From assembly GCA_949775045.1 (NCBI GenBank), contig CATKSA010000121.1:124001-188000 (forward strand): a stretch of DNA of 64,000 bases, read 5' to 3'. Every line of letters begins with the position of its first letter. Within the stretch, counting starts at the first letter, position 1. The DNA is from Metridium senile. Lineage: Eukaryota > Cnidaria > Anthozoa > Actiniaria > Metridiidae. Under the pieces are notes generated by a model. The model saw only the letters and a program-made list of their open reading frames with translations. It did not search any database and was not told the DNA's origin. This document shows positions 11,845 to 25,816 of this stretch, in pieces. The position numbers were made by a program, and so were the translations under genes.

Positions 11845-12855
11845 GGTCCCTAATGTAACTTTGTGATCCCTTTTGTAACCTTACCATGGGTGCAAAAGGG
11901 AAAAACGTAACCTTATGTAACCTTTGTTCATAGGTAAACAAAGGTCCCTAATGAAACTTTGTGATCCCTTTTGTAACCTTACCATGTTTGAAAAGGGGAA
12001 AACGTTCCCTTATGTAACCTTTGTTCATAGGTGAACAAATGTCCCTAATGTAACTTTGTGATCCCTTTTGTAACCTTACCATGGGTGCAAAAGGGAAAAA
12101 CGTTCCCTTATGTAACCTTTGTTCATAGGTAAACAAAGGTCCCTAATGTAACTTTGTGATCCCTTTTGTAACCTTACCATGGCTGCAAAAGGGAAAAACG
12201 TAACCTTATGTAACCTTTGTTCATAGGTAAACAGAGGTCCCTAATGTAACTTTGTGATCCCTTTTGTAACCTTACCATGTTTGAAAAGGGGAAAACGTTC
12301 CCTTATGTAACCTTTGTTCATAGGTGAACAAATGTCCCTAATGTAACTTTGTGATCCCTTTTGTAACCTTACCATGGGTGCAAAAGGGAAAAACGTTCCC
12401 TTATGTAACCTTTGTTCATAGGTGAACAAAGTTCCCTCATGTAACTTTGTGATCCCTTTTGTAACCTTACCATGGGTGCAAAAGGGAAAAACGTAACCTT
12501 ATGTAACCTTTGTTCATAGGTAAACAAAGGTCCCTAATGTAACTTTGTGATCCCTTTTGTAACCTTACCATGTTTGAAAAGGGGAAAACGTTCCCTTATG
12601 TAACCTTTGTTCATAGGTGAACAAATGTCCCTAATGTAACTTTGTGATCTCTTTTGTAACCTTACCATGGGTGCAAAAGGGAAAAACGTTCCCTTATGTA
12701 ACCTTTGTTCATAGGTGAACAAAGGTCCCTAATGTAACTTTGTGATCCCTTTTGTAACCGTACCATGGGTGCAAAAGGGAAAAACGTTCCCTTATGTAAC
12801 CTTTGTTCATAGGTGAACAAAGGTCCCTAATGTAACTTTGTGATCCCTTTTGTAT

Positions 12856-15800
12856 CCTTACCATGGGTGCAAAAGGGAAAAACGTAACCTTATGTAACCT
12901 TTGTTCATAGGTAAACAAAGGTCCCTAATGTAACTTTGTGATCCCTTTTGTAACCTTACCATGTTTGAAAAGGGGAAAACGTTCCCTTATGTAACCTTTG
13001 TTCATAGGTGAACAAATGTCCCTAATGTAACTTTGTGATCCCTTTTGTAACCTTACCATGGGTGCAAAAGGGAAAAACGTTCCCTTATGTAACCTTTGTT
13101 CATAGGTAAACAAAGGTCCCTAATGTAACTTTGTGATCCCTTTTGTAACCTTACCATGGCTGCAAAATGGAAAAACGTAACCTTATGTAACCTTTGTTCA
13201 TAGGTAAACAGAGGTCCCTAATGTAACTTTGTGATCCCTTTTGTAACCTTACCATGTTTGAAAAGGGAAAAACGTTCCCTTATGTAACCTTTGTTCATAG
13301 GTGAACAAATGTCCCTAATGTAACTTTGTGATCCCTTTTGTAACCTTACCATGGGTGCAAAAGGGAAAAACGTTCCCTTATGTAACCTTTGTTCATAGGT
13401 AAACAAAGCTCCCTAATGTAACTTTGTGATCCCTTTTGTAACCTTACCATGGGTGCAAAAGAGAAAAACGTTCCCTTATGTAACCTTTGTTGATATGTGA
13501 ACAACGGTCCCTAATGTTACTTTGTGATCCTTTTTGTAACCTTACAATGGGTGCAAAAGAGAAAAACGTTCCCTTATGTAACCTTTGTTCATAGGTAAAC
13601 AAAGGTCCCTAATGTAACTTTGTGATCCCTTTTGTAACCTTACCATGGCTGCAAAAGGGGAAAACGTAACCTTATGTAACCTTTGTTCATAGGTAAACAG
13701 AGGTCCCTAATGTAACTTTGTGATCCCTTTTGTAACCTTACCATGTTTGAAAAGGGAAAAACGTTCCCTTATGTAACCTTTGTTCATAGGTGAACAAATG
13801 TCCCTAATGTAACTTTGTGATCCCTTTTGTAACCTTACCATGGGTGCAAAAGGGAAAAACGTTCCCTTATGTAACCTTTGTTCATAGGTGAACAAAGGTC
13901 CCTAATGTAACTTTGTGATCCCTTTTGTAACCTTACCATGGGTGCAAAAGGGAAAAACGTTCCCTTATGTAAACTTTGTTCATAGGTGAACAAAGGTCCC
14001 TAATGTAACTTTGTGATCCCTTTTGTAACCTTACCATGGGTGCAAAAGGGAAAAACGTTCCCTTATGTAACCTTTGTTCATAGGTAAACAAAGGTCCCTA
14101 ATGTAACTTTGTGATCCCTTTTGTAACCTTACCATGGGTGCAAAAGAGAAAAACGTTGCCTTATGTAACCTTTGTTGATATGTGGACAACGGTCCCTAAT
14201 GTTACTTTGTGATCCTTTTTGTAACCTTACAATGGGTGCAAAAGAGAAAAACGTTCCCTTATGTAACCTTTGTTCATAGGTGAACAAATGTCCCTAATGT
14301 AACTTTGTGATCCCTTTTGTAACCTTACCATGGGTGCAAAAGGGAAAAACGTTCCCTTATGTAACCTTTGTTCATAGGTGAACAAATGTCCCTAATGTAA
14401 CTTTGTGATCCCTTTTGTAACCGTACCATGGGTGCAAAAGGGAAAAACGTTCCCTTATGTAACCTTTGTTCATAGGTGAACAAAGGTCCCTAATGTAACT
14501 TTGTGATCCCTTTTGTAACCTTACCATGTTTGAAAAGGGAAAACGTTCCCTTATGTAACCTTTGTTCATAGGTAAACAGAGGTCCCTAATGTAACTTTGT
14601 GATCCCTTTTGTAACCTTACCATGGGTGCAAAAGGGAAAAACGTTCCCTTATGTAACCTTTGTTCATAGGTGAACAAAGGTCCCTAATGTAACTTTGTGA
14701 TCCCTTTTGTAACCTTACCATGGGTGCAAAAGAGAAAAACGTTGCCTTATGTAACCTTTGTTGATATGTGGACAACGGTCCCTAATGTTACTTTGTGATC
14801 CTTTTTGTAACCTTACAATGGGTGCAAAAGAGAAAAACGTTCCCTTATGTAACCTTTGTTCATAGGTGAACAAATGTCCCTAATGTAACTTTGTGATCCC
14901 TTTTGTAACCGTACCATGGGTGCAAAAGGGAAAAACGTTCCCTTATGTAACCTTTGTTCATAGGTGAACAAAGGTCCCTAATGTAACTTTGTGATCCCTT
15001 TTGTAACCTTACCATGTTTGAAAAGGGAAAACGTTCCCTTATGTAACCTTTGTTCATAGGTGAACAAATGTCCCTAATGTAACTTTGTGATCCCTTTTGT
15101 AACCTTACCATGGGTGCAAAAGGGAAAAACGTTCCCTTATGTAACCTTTGTTGATATGTGAACAACGGTCCCTAATGTTACTTTGTGATCCTTTTTGTAA
15201 CCTTACAATGGGTGCAAAAGAGAAAAACGTTCCCTTATGTAACCTTTGTTCATAGGTAAACAAAGGTCCCTAATGTAACTTTGTGATCCCTTTTGTAACC
15301 TTACCATGGCTGCAAAAGGGGAAAACGTAACCTTATGTAACCTTTGTTCATAGGTAAACAGAGGTCCCTAATGTAACTTTGTGATCCCTTTTGTAACCTT
15401 ACCATGTTTGAAAAGGGAAAAACGTTCCCTTATTTAACCTTTGTTCATAGGTGAACAAATGTCCCTAATGTAACTTTGTGATCCCTTTTGTAACCTTACC
15501 ATGGGTGCAAAAGGGGAAAACGTTCCCTTATGTAACCTTTGTTCATAGGTAAACAAAGGTCCCTAATGTAACTTTGTGATCCCTTTTGCAACCTTACCAT
15601 GGCTGCAAAAGGGGAAAACGTAACCTTATGTAACCTTTGTTCATAGGTAAACAGAGGTCCCTAATGTAACTTTGTGATCCCTTTTGTAACCTTACCATGT
15701 TTGAAAAGGGAAAAACGTTCCCTTATGTAACCTTTGTTCATAGGTGAACAAATGTCCCTAATGTAACTTTGTGATCTCTTTTGTAACCTTACCATCGGTG

Positions 15801-17850
15801 CAAAAGGGAAAAACGTTCCCTTATGTAACCTTTGTTCATAGGTGAACAAAGGTCCCTAATGTAACTTTGTGATCCCTTTTGTAACCGTACCATGGGTGCA
15901 AAAGGGAAAAACGTTCCCTTATGTAACCTTTGTTCATAGGTGAACAAAGGTCCCTAATGTAACTTTGTGATCCCTTTTGTATCCTTACCATGGGTGCAAA
16001 AGGGAAAAACGAAACCTTATGTAACCTTTGTTCATAGGTAAACAAAGGTCCCTAATGTAACTTTGTGATCCCTTTTGTAACCTTACCATGTTTGAAAAGG
16101 GGAAAACGTTCCCTTATGTAACCTTTGTTCATAGGTGAACAAATGTCCCTAATGTAACTTTGTGATCCCTTTTGTAACCTTACCATGGGTGCAAAAGGGA
16201 AAAACGTTCCCTTATTTAACCTTTGTTCATAGGTAAACAAAGGTCCCTAATGTAACTTTGTGATCCCTTTTGTAACCTTACCATGGCTGCAAAAGGGAAA
16301 AACGTAACCTTATGTAACCTTTGTTCATAGGTAAACAGAGGTCCCTAATGTAACTTTGTGATCCCTTTTGTAACCTTACCATGTTTGAAAAGGGAAAAAC
16401 GTTCCCTTATGTAACCTTTGTTCATAGGTGAACAAATGTCCCTAATGTAACTTTGTGATCCCTTTTGTAACCTTACCATGGGTGCAAAAGGGAAAAACGT
16501 TCCCTTATGTAACCTTTGTTCATAGGTGAACAAAGGTCCCTAATGTAACTTTGTGATCCCTTTTATTTGTAACCTTACCATGGGTGCAAAAGGGAAAAAC
16601 GTTCCCTTATGTAACCTTTGTTCATAGGTGAACAAAGGTCCCTAATGTAACTTTGTGATCCCTTTTGTAACCTTACCATGGGTGCAAAAGGGAAAAACGT
16701 AACCTTATGTAACCTTTGTTCATAGGTAAACAAAGGTCCCTAATGAAACTTTGTGATCCCTTTTGTAACCTTACCATGTTTGAAAAGGGGAAAACGTTCC
16801 CTTATGTAACCTTTGTTCATAGGTGAACAAATGTCCCTAATGTAACTTTGTGATCCCTTTTGTAACCTTACCATGGGTGCAAAAGGGAAAAACGTTCCCT
16901 TATGTAACCTTTGTTCATAGGTAAACAAAGGTCCCTAATGTAACTTTGTGATCCCTTTTGTAACCTTACCATGGCTGCAAAAGGGAAAAACGTAACCTTA
17001 TGTAACCTTTGTTCATAGGTAAACAGAGGTCCCTAATGTAACTTTGTGATCCCTTTTGTAACCTTACCATGTTTGAAAAGGGGAAAACGTTCCCTTATGT
17101 AACCTTTGTTCATAGGTGAACAAATGTCCCTAATGTAACTTTGTGATCCCTTTTGTAACCTTACCATGGGTGCAAAAGGGAAAAACGTTCCCTTATGTAA
17201 CCTTTGTTCATAGGTGAACAAAGTTCCCTCATGTAACTTTGTGATCCCTTTTGTAACCTTACCATGGGTGCAAAAGGGAAAAACGTAACCTTATGTAACC
17301 TTTGTTCATAGGTAAACAAAGGTCCCTAATGTAACTTTGTGATCCCTTTTGTAACCTTACCATGTTTGAAAAGGGGAAAACGTTCCCTTATGTAACCTTT
17401 GTTCATAGGTGAACAAATGTCCCTAATGTAACTTTGTGATCTCTTTTGTAACCTTACCATGGGTGCAAAAGGGAAAAACGTTCCCTTATGTAACCTTTGT
17501 TCATAGGTGAACAAAGGTCCCTAATGTAACTTTGTGATCCCTTTTGTAACCGTACCATGGGTGCAAAAGGGAAAAACGTTCCCTTATGTAACCTTTGTTC
17601 ATAGGTGAACAAAGGTCCCTAATGTAACTTTGTGATCCCTTTTGTATCCTTACCATGGGTGCAAAAGGGAAAAACGTAACCTTATGTAACCTTTGTTCAT
17701 AGGTAAACAAAGGTCCCTAATGTAACTTTGTGATCCCTTTTGTAACCTTACCATGTTTGAAAAGGGGAAAACGTTCCCTTATGTAACCTTTGTTCATAGG
17801 TGAACAAATGTCCCTAATGTAACTTTGTGATCCCTTTTGTAACCTTACCA
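12856..17850 (+). repeat. 4792-bp tandem segmental duplication, copy 2
   Basis: This is the second copy, in direct tandem with the first. The match to the start of the unit runs on past 17647 to about 17850. There this copy carries another A monomer (CATGTTTG) where the first has CATGGGTG at 13058. The block contains the last E/D monomers (at 15151) before a long gap in that class. Confidence 0.93.
16535..16636 (+). repeat. 102-bp monomer with private ATTT insertion (copy 2)
   Basis: The same insertion is seen at 16565-16568, exactly 4792 bp after the first. The homologous monomer of the third related block, after 21811, lacks it. Confidence 0.95.
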
Positions 17851-18750
17851 TGTTTGAAAAGGGGAAAACGTTCCCTTATGTAACCTTTGTTCATAGGTGA
17901 ACAAATGTCCCTAATGTAACTTTGTGATCCCTTTTGTAACCTTACCATGGGTGCAAAAGGGAAAAACGTTCCCTTATGTAACCTTTGTTCATAGGTAAAC
18001 AGAGGTCCCTAATGTAACTTTGTGATCCCTTTTGTAACCTTACCATGTTTGAAAAGGGGAAAACGTTCCCTTATGTAACCTTTGTTCATAGGTGAACAAA
18101 TGTCCCTAATGTAACTTTGTGATCCCTTTTGTAACCTTACCATGTTTGAAAAGGGGAAAACGTTCCCTTATGTAACCTTTGTTCATAGGTGAACAAATGT
18201 CCCTAATGTAACTTTGTGATCCCTTTTGTAACCTTACCATGGGTGCAAAAGGGAAAAACGTTCCCTTATGTAACCTTTGTTCATAGGTAAACAAAGGTCC
18301 CTAATGTAACTTTGTGATCCCTTTTGTAACCTTACCATGGCTGCAAAAGGGGAAAACGTAACCTTATGTAACCTTTGTTCATAGGTAAACAGAGGTCCCT
18401 AATGTAACTTTGTGATCCCTTTTGTAACCTTACCATGTTTGAAAAGGGAAAAACGTTCCCTTATGTAACCTTTGTTCATAGGTGAACAAATGTCCCTAAT
18501 GTAACTTTGTGATCTCTTTTGTAACCTTACCATGGGTGCAAAAGGGAAAAACGTTCCCTTATGTAACCTTTGTTCATAGGTGAACAAAGGTCCCTAATGT
18601 AACTTTGTGATCCCTTTTGTAACCGTACCATGGGTGCAAAAGGGAAAAACGTTCCCTTATGTAACCTTTGTTCATAGGTGAACAAAGGTCCCTAATGTAA
18701 CTTTGTGATCCCTTTTGTATCCTTACCATGGGTGCAAAAGGGAAAAACGA

Positions 18751-20049
18751 AACCTTATGTAACCTTTGTTCATAGGTAAACAAAGGTCCCTAATGAAACT
18801 TTGTGATCCCTTTTGTAACCTTACCATGTTTGAAAAGGGGAAAACGTTCCCTTATGTAACCTTTGTTCATAGGTGAACAAATGTCCCTAATGTAACTTTG
18901 TGATCCCTTTTGTAACCTTACCATGGGTGCAAAAGGGAAAAACGTTCCCTTATGTAACCTTTGTTCATAGGTAAACAAAGGTCCCTAATGTAACTTTGTG
19001 ATCCCTTTTGTAACCTTACCATGGCTGCAAAAGGGAAAAACGTAACCTTATGTAACCTTTGTTCATAGGTAAACAGAGGTCCCTAATGTAACTTTGTGAT
19101 CCCTTTTGTAACCTTACCATGTTTGAAAAGGGGAAAACGTTCCCTTATGTAACCTTTGTTCATAGGTGAACAAATGTCCCTAATGTAACTTTGTGATCCC
19201 TTTTGTAACCTTACCATGGGTGCAAAAGGGAAAAACGTTCCCTTATGTAACCTTTGTTCATAGGTGAACAAAGTTCCCTCATGTAACTTTGTGATCCCTT
19301 TTGTAACCTTACCATGGGTGCAAAAGGGAAAAACGTAACCTTATGTAACCTTTGTTCATAGGTAAACAAAGGTCCCTAATGTAACTTTGTGATCCCTTTT
19401 GTAACCTTACCATGTTTGAAAAGGGGAAAACGTTCCCTTATGTAACCTTTGTTCATAGGTGAACAAATGTCCCTAATGTAACTTTGTGATCTCTTTTGTA
19501 ACCTTACCATGGGTGCAAAAGGGAAAAACGTTCCCTTATGTAACCTTTGTTCATAGGTGAACAAAGGTCCCTAATGTAACTTTGTGATCCCTTTTGTAAC
19601 CGTACCATGGGTGCAAAAGGGAAAAACGTTCCCTTATGTAACCTTTGTTCATAGGTGAACAAAGGTCCCTAATGTAACTTTGTGATCCCTTTTGTATCCT
19701 TACCATGGGTGCAAAAGGGAAAAACGTAACCTTATGTAACCTTTGTTCATAGGTAAACAAAGGTCCCTAATGTAACTTTGTGATCCCTTTTGTAACCTTA
19801 CCATGTTTGAAAAGGGGAAAACGTTCCCTTATGTAACCTTTGTTCATAGGTGAACAAATGTCCCTGATGTAACTTTGTGATCCCTTTTGTAACCTTACCA
19901 TGTTTGAAAAGGGGAAAACGTTCCCTTATGTAACCTTTGTTCATAGGTGAACAAATGTCCCTAATGTAACTTTGTGATCCCTTTTGTAACCTTACCATGG
20001 GTGCAAAAGGGAAAAACGTTCCCTTATGTAACCTTTGTTCATAGGTAAA
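18751..20049 (+). repeat. Segmental duplicate of 16701-17999 (offset +2050)
   Basis: TAATGAAACTTT (16741/18791), the GTTCCCTCATG monomer (17221/19271) and the following F-G pair are all shifted by 2050 bp (21 monomers). The start is bounded by CGAAACC at 18749 against CGTAACC, and the end by CAAAGG near 20050 against CAGAGG near 18000. One difference within it is CCCTGATG at 19864. Confidence 0.85.
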
Positions 20050-20937
20050 CAAAGGTCCCTAATGTAACTTTGTGATCCCTTTTGTAACCTTACCATGCCT
20101 GCAAAAGGGGAAAACGTAACCTTATGTAACCTTTGTTCATAGGTAAACAGAGGTCCCTAATGTAACTTTGTGATCCCTTTTGTAACCTTACCATGTTTGA
20201 AAAGAGAAAAACGTTCCCTTATGTAACCTTTGTTCATAGGTGAACAAATGTCCCTAATGTAACTTTGTGATCTCTTTTGTAACCTTACCATGGGTGCAAA
20301 AGGGAAAAACGTTCCCTTATGTAACCTTTGTTCATAGGTGAACAAAGGTCCCTAATGTAACTTTGTGATCCCTTTTGTAACCGTACCATGGGTGCAAAAG
20401 GGAAAAACGTTCCCTTATGTAACCTTTGTTCATAGGTGAACAAAGGTCCCTAATGTAACTTTGTGATCCCTTTTGTATCCTTACCATGGGTGCAAAAGGG
20501 AAAAACGTAACCTTATGTAACCTTTGTTCATAGGTAAACAAAGGTCCCTAATGTAACTTTGTGATCCCTTTTGTAACCTTACCATGTTTGAAAAGGGGAA
20601 AACGTTCCCTTATGTAACCTTTGTTCATAGGTGAACAAATGTCCCTAATGTAACTTTGTGATCCCTTTTGTAACCTTACCATGTTTGAAAAGGGGAAAAC
20701 GTTCCCTTATGTAACCTTTGTTCATAGGTGAACAAATGTCCCTAATGTAACTTTGTGATCCCTTTTGTAACCTTACCATGGGTGCAAAAGGGAAAAACGT
20801 TCCCTTATGTAACCTTTGTTCATAGGTAAACAAAGGTCCCTAATGTAACTTTGTGATCCCTTTTGTAACCTTACCATGGCTGCAAAAGGGGAAAACGTAA
20901 CCTTATGTAACCTTTGTTCATAGGTAAACAGAGGTCC

Positions 20938-22983
20938 CTAATGTAACTTTGTGATCCCTTTTGTAACCTTACCATGTTTGAAAAGGGAAAAACGTTCCCT
21001 TATGTAACCTTTGTTCATAGGTGAACAAATGTCCCTAATGTAACTTTGTGATCTCTTTTGTAACCTTACCATGGGTGCAAAAGGGAAAAACGTTCCCTTA
21101 TGTAACCTTTGTTCATAGGTGAACAAAGGTCCCTAATGTAACTTTGTGATCCCTTTTGTAACCGTACCATGGGTGCAAAAGGGAAAAACGTTCCCTTATG
21201 TAACCTTTGTTCATAGGTGAACAAAGGTCCCTAATGTAACTTTGTGATCCCTTTTGTATCCTTACCATGGGTGCAAAAGGGAAAAACGAAACCTTATGTA
21301 ACCTTTGTTCATAGGTAAACAAAGGTCCCTAATGTAACTTTGTGATCCCTTTTGTAACCTTACCATGTTTGAAAAGGGGAAAACGTTCCCTTATGTAACC
21401 TTTGTTCATAGGTGAACAAATGTCCCTAATGTAACTTTGTGATCCCTTTTGTAACCTTACCATGGGTGCAAAAGGGAAAAACGTTCCCTTATTTAACCTT
21501 TGTTCATAGGTAAACAAAGGTCCCTAATGTAACTTTGTGATCCCTTTTGTAACCTTACCATGGCTGCAAAAGGGAAAAACGTAACCTTATGTAACCTTTG
21601 TTCATAGGTAAACAGAGGTCCCTAATGTAACTTTGTGATCCCTTTTGTAACCTTACCATGTTTGAAAAGGGAAAAACGTTCCCTTATGTAACCTTTGTTC
21701 ATAGGTGAACAAATGTCCCTAATGTAACTTTGTGATCCCTTTTGTAACCTTACCATGGGTGCAAAAGGGAAAAACGTTCCCTTATGTAACCTTTGTTCAT
21801 AGGTGAACAAAGGTCCCTAATGTAACTTTGTGATCCCTTTTGTAACCTTACCATGGGTGCAAAAGGGAAAAACGTTCCCTTATGTAACCTTTGTTCATAG
21901 GTGAACAAAGGTCCCTAATGTAACTTTGTGATCCCTTTTGTAACCTTACCATGGGTGCAAAAGGGAAAAACGTAACCTTATGTAACCTTTGTTCATAGGT
22001 AAACAAAGGTCCCTAATGTAACTTTGTGATCCCTTTTGTAACCTTACCATGTTTGAAAAGGGGAAAACGTTCCCTTATGTAACCTTTGTTCATAGGTGAA
22101 CAAATGTCCCTAATGTAACTTTGTGATCCCTTTTGTAACCTTACCATGGGTGCAAAAGGGAAAAACGTTCCCTTATGTAACCTTTGTTCATAGGTAAACA
22201 AAGGTCCCTAATGTAACTTTGTGATCCCTTTTGTAACCTTACCATGGCTGCAAAAGGGAAAAACGTAACCTTATGTAACCTTTGTTCATAGGTAAACAGA
22301 GGTCCCTAATGTAACTTTGTGATCCCTTTTGTAACCTTACCATGTTTGAAAAGGGGAAAACGTTCCCTTATGTAACCTTTGTTCATAGGTGAACAAATGT
22401 CCCTAATGTAACTTTGTGATCCCTTTTGTAACCTTACCATGGGTGCAAAAGGGAAAAACGTTCCCTTATGTAACCTTTGTTCATAGGTGAACAAAGTTCC
22501 CTCATGTAACTTTGTGATCCCTTTTGTAACCTTACCATGGGTGCAAAAGGGAAAAACGTAACCTTATGTAACCTTTGTTCATAGGTAAACAAAGGTCCCT
22601 AATGTAACTTTGTGATCCCTTTTGTAACCTTACCATGTTTGAAAAGGGGAAAACGTTCCCTTATGTAACCTTTGTTCATAGGTGAACAAATGTCCCTAAT
22701 GTAACTTTGTGATCTCTTTTGTAACCTTACCATGGGTGCAAAAGGGAAAAACGTTCCCTTATGTAACCTTTGTTCATAGGTGAACAAAGGTCCCTAATGT
22801 AACTTTGTGATCCCTTTTGTAACCGTACCATGGGTGCAAAAGGGAAAAACGTTCCCTTATGTAACCTTTGTTCATAGGTGAACAAAGGTCCCTAATGTAA
22901 CTTTGTGATCCCTTTTGTATCCTTACCATGGGTGCAAAAGGGAAAAACGTAACCTTATGTAACCTTTGTTCATAGGTAAACAA
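20938..22983 (+). repeat. Dispersed copy of 10869-12918 (offset +10069/+10065)
   Basis: Monomer order and private variants of the 4.79-kb block reappear here: CGAAACC, CTTATTTAACC, the GTTCCCTCATG monomer and TCTCTTTTG followed by F and G. The shift is 10069 bp up to about 21810 and 10065 bp afterwards. The four-base change is exactly the ATTT insertion, absent here. This copy also has CCATGGGTGC and TAATGTAAC where 10869-12918 has CCATCGGTGC and TAATGAAAC. Confidence 0.88.
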
Positions 22984-25718
22984 AGGTCCCTAATGTAACT
23001 TTGTGATCCCTTTTGTAACCTTACCATGTTTGAAAAGGGGAAAACGTTCCCTTATGTAACCTTTGTTCATAGGTGAACAAATGTCCCTAATGTAACTTTG
23101 TGATCCCTTTTGTAACCTTACCATGTTTGAAAAGGGGAAAACGTTCCCTTATGTAACCTTTGTTCATAGGTAAACAAAGGTCCCTAATGTAACTTTGTGA
23201 TCCCTTTTGTAACCTTACCATGGCTGCAAAAGGGAAAAACGTAACCTTATGTAACCTTTGTTCATAGGTAAACAGAGGTCCCTAATGTAACTTTGTGATC
23301 CCTTTTGTAACCTTACCATGTTTGAAAAGGGAAAAACGTTCCCTTATGTAACCTTTGTTCATAGGTGAACAAATGTCCCTAATGTAACTTTCTGATCCCT
23401 TTTGTAACCTTACCATGGGTGCAAAAGGGAAAAACGTTCCCTTATGTAACCTTTGTTCATAGGTGAACAAAGGTCCCTAATGTAACTTTGTGATCCCTTT
23501 TGTAACCTTACCATGGGTGCAAAAGGGAAAAACGTTCCCTTATGTAACCTTTGTTCATAGGTGAACAAAGGTCCCTAATGTAACTTTGTGATCCCTTTTG
23601 TAACCTTACCATGGGTGCAAAAGGGAAAAACGTAACCTTATGTAACCTTTGTTCATAGGTAAACAAAGGTCCCTAATGTAACTTTGTGATCCCTTTTGTA
23701 ACCTTACCATGTTTGAAAAGGGGAAAACGTTCCCTTATGTAACCTTTGTTCATAGGTGAACAAATGTCCCTAATGTAACTTTGTGATCCCTTTTGTAACC
23801 TTACCATGGGTGCAAAAGGGAAAAACGTTCCCTTATGTAACCTTTGTTCATAGGTAAACAAAGGTCCCTAATGTAACTTTGTGATCCCTTTTGTAACCTT
23901 ACCATGGGTGCAAAAGGGAAAAACGTAACCTTATGTAACCTTTGTTCATAGGTAAACAAAGGTCCCTAATGTAACTTTGTGATCCCTTTTGTAACCTTAC
24001 CATGTTTGAAAAGGGGAAAACGTTCCCTTATGTAACCTTTGTTCATAGGTGAACAAATGTCCCTAATGTAACTTTGTGATCTCTTTTGTAACCTTACCAT
24101 GGGTGCAAAAGGGAAAAACGTTCCCTTATGTAACCTTTGTTCATAGGTGAACAAAGGTCCCTAATGTAACTTTGTGATCCCTTTTGTAACCGTACCATGG
24201 GTGCAAAAGGGAAAAACGTTCCCTTATGTAACCTTTGTTCATAGGTGAACAAAGGTCCCTAATGTAACTTTGTGATCCCTTTTGTATCCTTACCATGGGT
24301 GCAAAAGGGAAAAACGTAACCTTATGTAACCTTTGTTCATAGGTAAACAAAGGTCCCTAATGTAACTTTGTGATCCCTTTTGTAACCTTACCATGTTTGA
24401 AAAGGGGAAAACGTTCCCTTATGTAACCTTTGTTCATAGGTGAACAAATGTCCCTAATGTAACTTTGTGATCCCTTTTGTATCCTTACCATGTTTGAAAA
24501 GGGGAAAACGTTCCCTTATGTAACCTTTGTTCATAGGTGAACAAATGTCCCTAATGTAACTTTGTGATCCCTTTTGTAACCTTACCATGGGTGCAAAAGG
24601 GAAAAACGTTGCCTTATGTAACCTTTGTTCATAGGTAAACAAAGGTCCCTAATGTAACTTTGTGATCCCTTTTGTAACCTTACCATGGCTGCAAAAGGGA
24701 AAAACGTAACCTTATGTAACCTTTGTTCATAGGTAAACAGAGGTCCCTAATGTAACTTTGTGATCCCTTTTGTAACCTTACCATGTTTGAAAAGGGGAAA
24801 ACGTTCCCTTATGTAACCTTTGTTCATAGGTGAACAAATGTCCCTAATGTAACTTTGTGATCCCTTTTGTAACCTTACCATGGGTGCAAAAGGGAAAAAC
24901 GTTCCCTTATGTAACCTTTGTTCATAGGTGAACAAATGTCCCTAATGTAACTTTGTGATCCCTTTTGTAACCTTACCATGGGTGCAAAAGGGAAAAACGT
25001 TCCCTTATGTAACCTTTGTTCATAGATAAACAAAGGTCCCTAATGTAACTTTGTGATCCCTTTTGTAACCTTACCATGGCTGCAAAAGGGAAAAACGTTC
25101 CCTTATGTAACCTTTGTTCATAGCTAAACAAAGGTCCCTAATGTAACTTTGTGATCCCTTTTGTAACCTTACCATGTTTGAAAAGGGGAAAACATTCCCT
25201 TATGTAACCTTTGTTCATAGGTGAACAAATGTCCCTAATGTAACTTTGTGATCCCTTTTGTAACCTTACCATGGGTGCAAAAGGGAAAAACGTTCCCTTA
25301 TGTAAGCTTTGTTCATAGATAAACAAAGGTCCCTAATGTAACTTTGTGATCCCTTTTGTAACCTTACCATAGCTGCAAAAGGGAAAAACGTAACCTTATG
25401 TAACCTTTGTTCATAGGTAAACAGAGGTCCCTAATGTAACTTTGTGATCCCTTTTGTAACCTTACCATGTTTGAAAAGGGAAAAACGTTCCCTTATGTAA
25501 CCTTTGTTCATAGGTGAACAAATGTCCCTAATGTAACTTTGTGATCCCTTTTGTAACCTTACCATGGGTGCAAAAGGGAAAAACGTTCCCTTATGTAACC
25601 TTTGTTCATAGGTGAACAAAGGTCCCTAATGTAACTTTGTGATCCTTTTTGTAACCTTAGCATGGGTGCAAAAGGGAAAAACGTTCCCTTATGTAACCTT
25701 TGTTCATAGGTGAACAGA

Positions 25719-25816
25719 GGTCCCTAATGTAACTTTGTGATCTTTTTTGTAACCTTACTTTGGGTGTAAAAGGGAAAAACGTTCCCTTATGTAACCTTTG
25801 TTCATAGGTAAACAAA
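25719..25816 (+). repeat. Divergent class I monomer, copy 1
   Basis: It carries ATCTTTTTTG, ACTTTGGG and GTGTAAAAGGG, with an AACAGAGG junction upstream. The ATGG of CCATGG is lost. The same monomer recurs at 27967, 30019 and 36564. It is the most altered full-length unit in the window and always follows class H. Confidence 0.93.

Larger units (their letters stand above)
8064..12855 (+). repeat. 4792-bp tandem segmental duplication, copy 1
   Basis: Every landmark compared between here and 12856-17647 is displaced by exactly 4792 bp (49 monomers). These include the CAAAATGG C monomer (8371/13163), GCTCCC (8616/13408), E tails (8699, 9383, 9969, 10369 against 13490, 14175, 14761, 15151), CCATCGGTGC in an A-B pair, a CTTATTTAACC change, the ATTT insertion and TAATGAAACTTT (11950/16742). 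The left edge is set by 8063, which reads GTAACC where 12855 reads GTATCC. I found no difference between the copies at the landmarks checked. Confidence 0.93.
17851..25430 (+). repeat. Domain III: rearranged copies without E/D monomers
   Basis: The domain consists of A, B, C, F, G and S monomers with no E or D. Two or more A monomers in a row are common (for example near 17750 and 17850, and 20590 and 20690). G monomers (GTATCC) usually follow F (CCGTACC). A 781-bp (eight-monomer) tandem links 20157-20541 to 20938-21322. A 1367-bp shift links 22599-22983 to 23966-24350. Near 25021-25330 the tail changes to CATAGATAAAC and CATAGCTAAAC, leading into the next domain. Confidence 0.85.
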
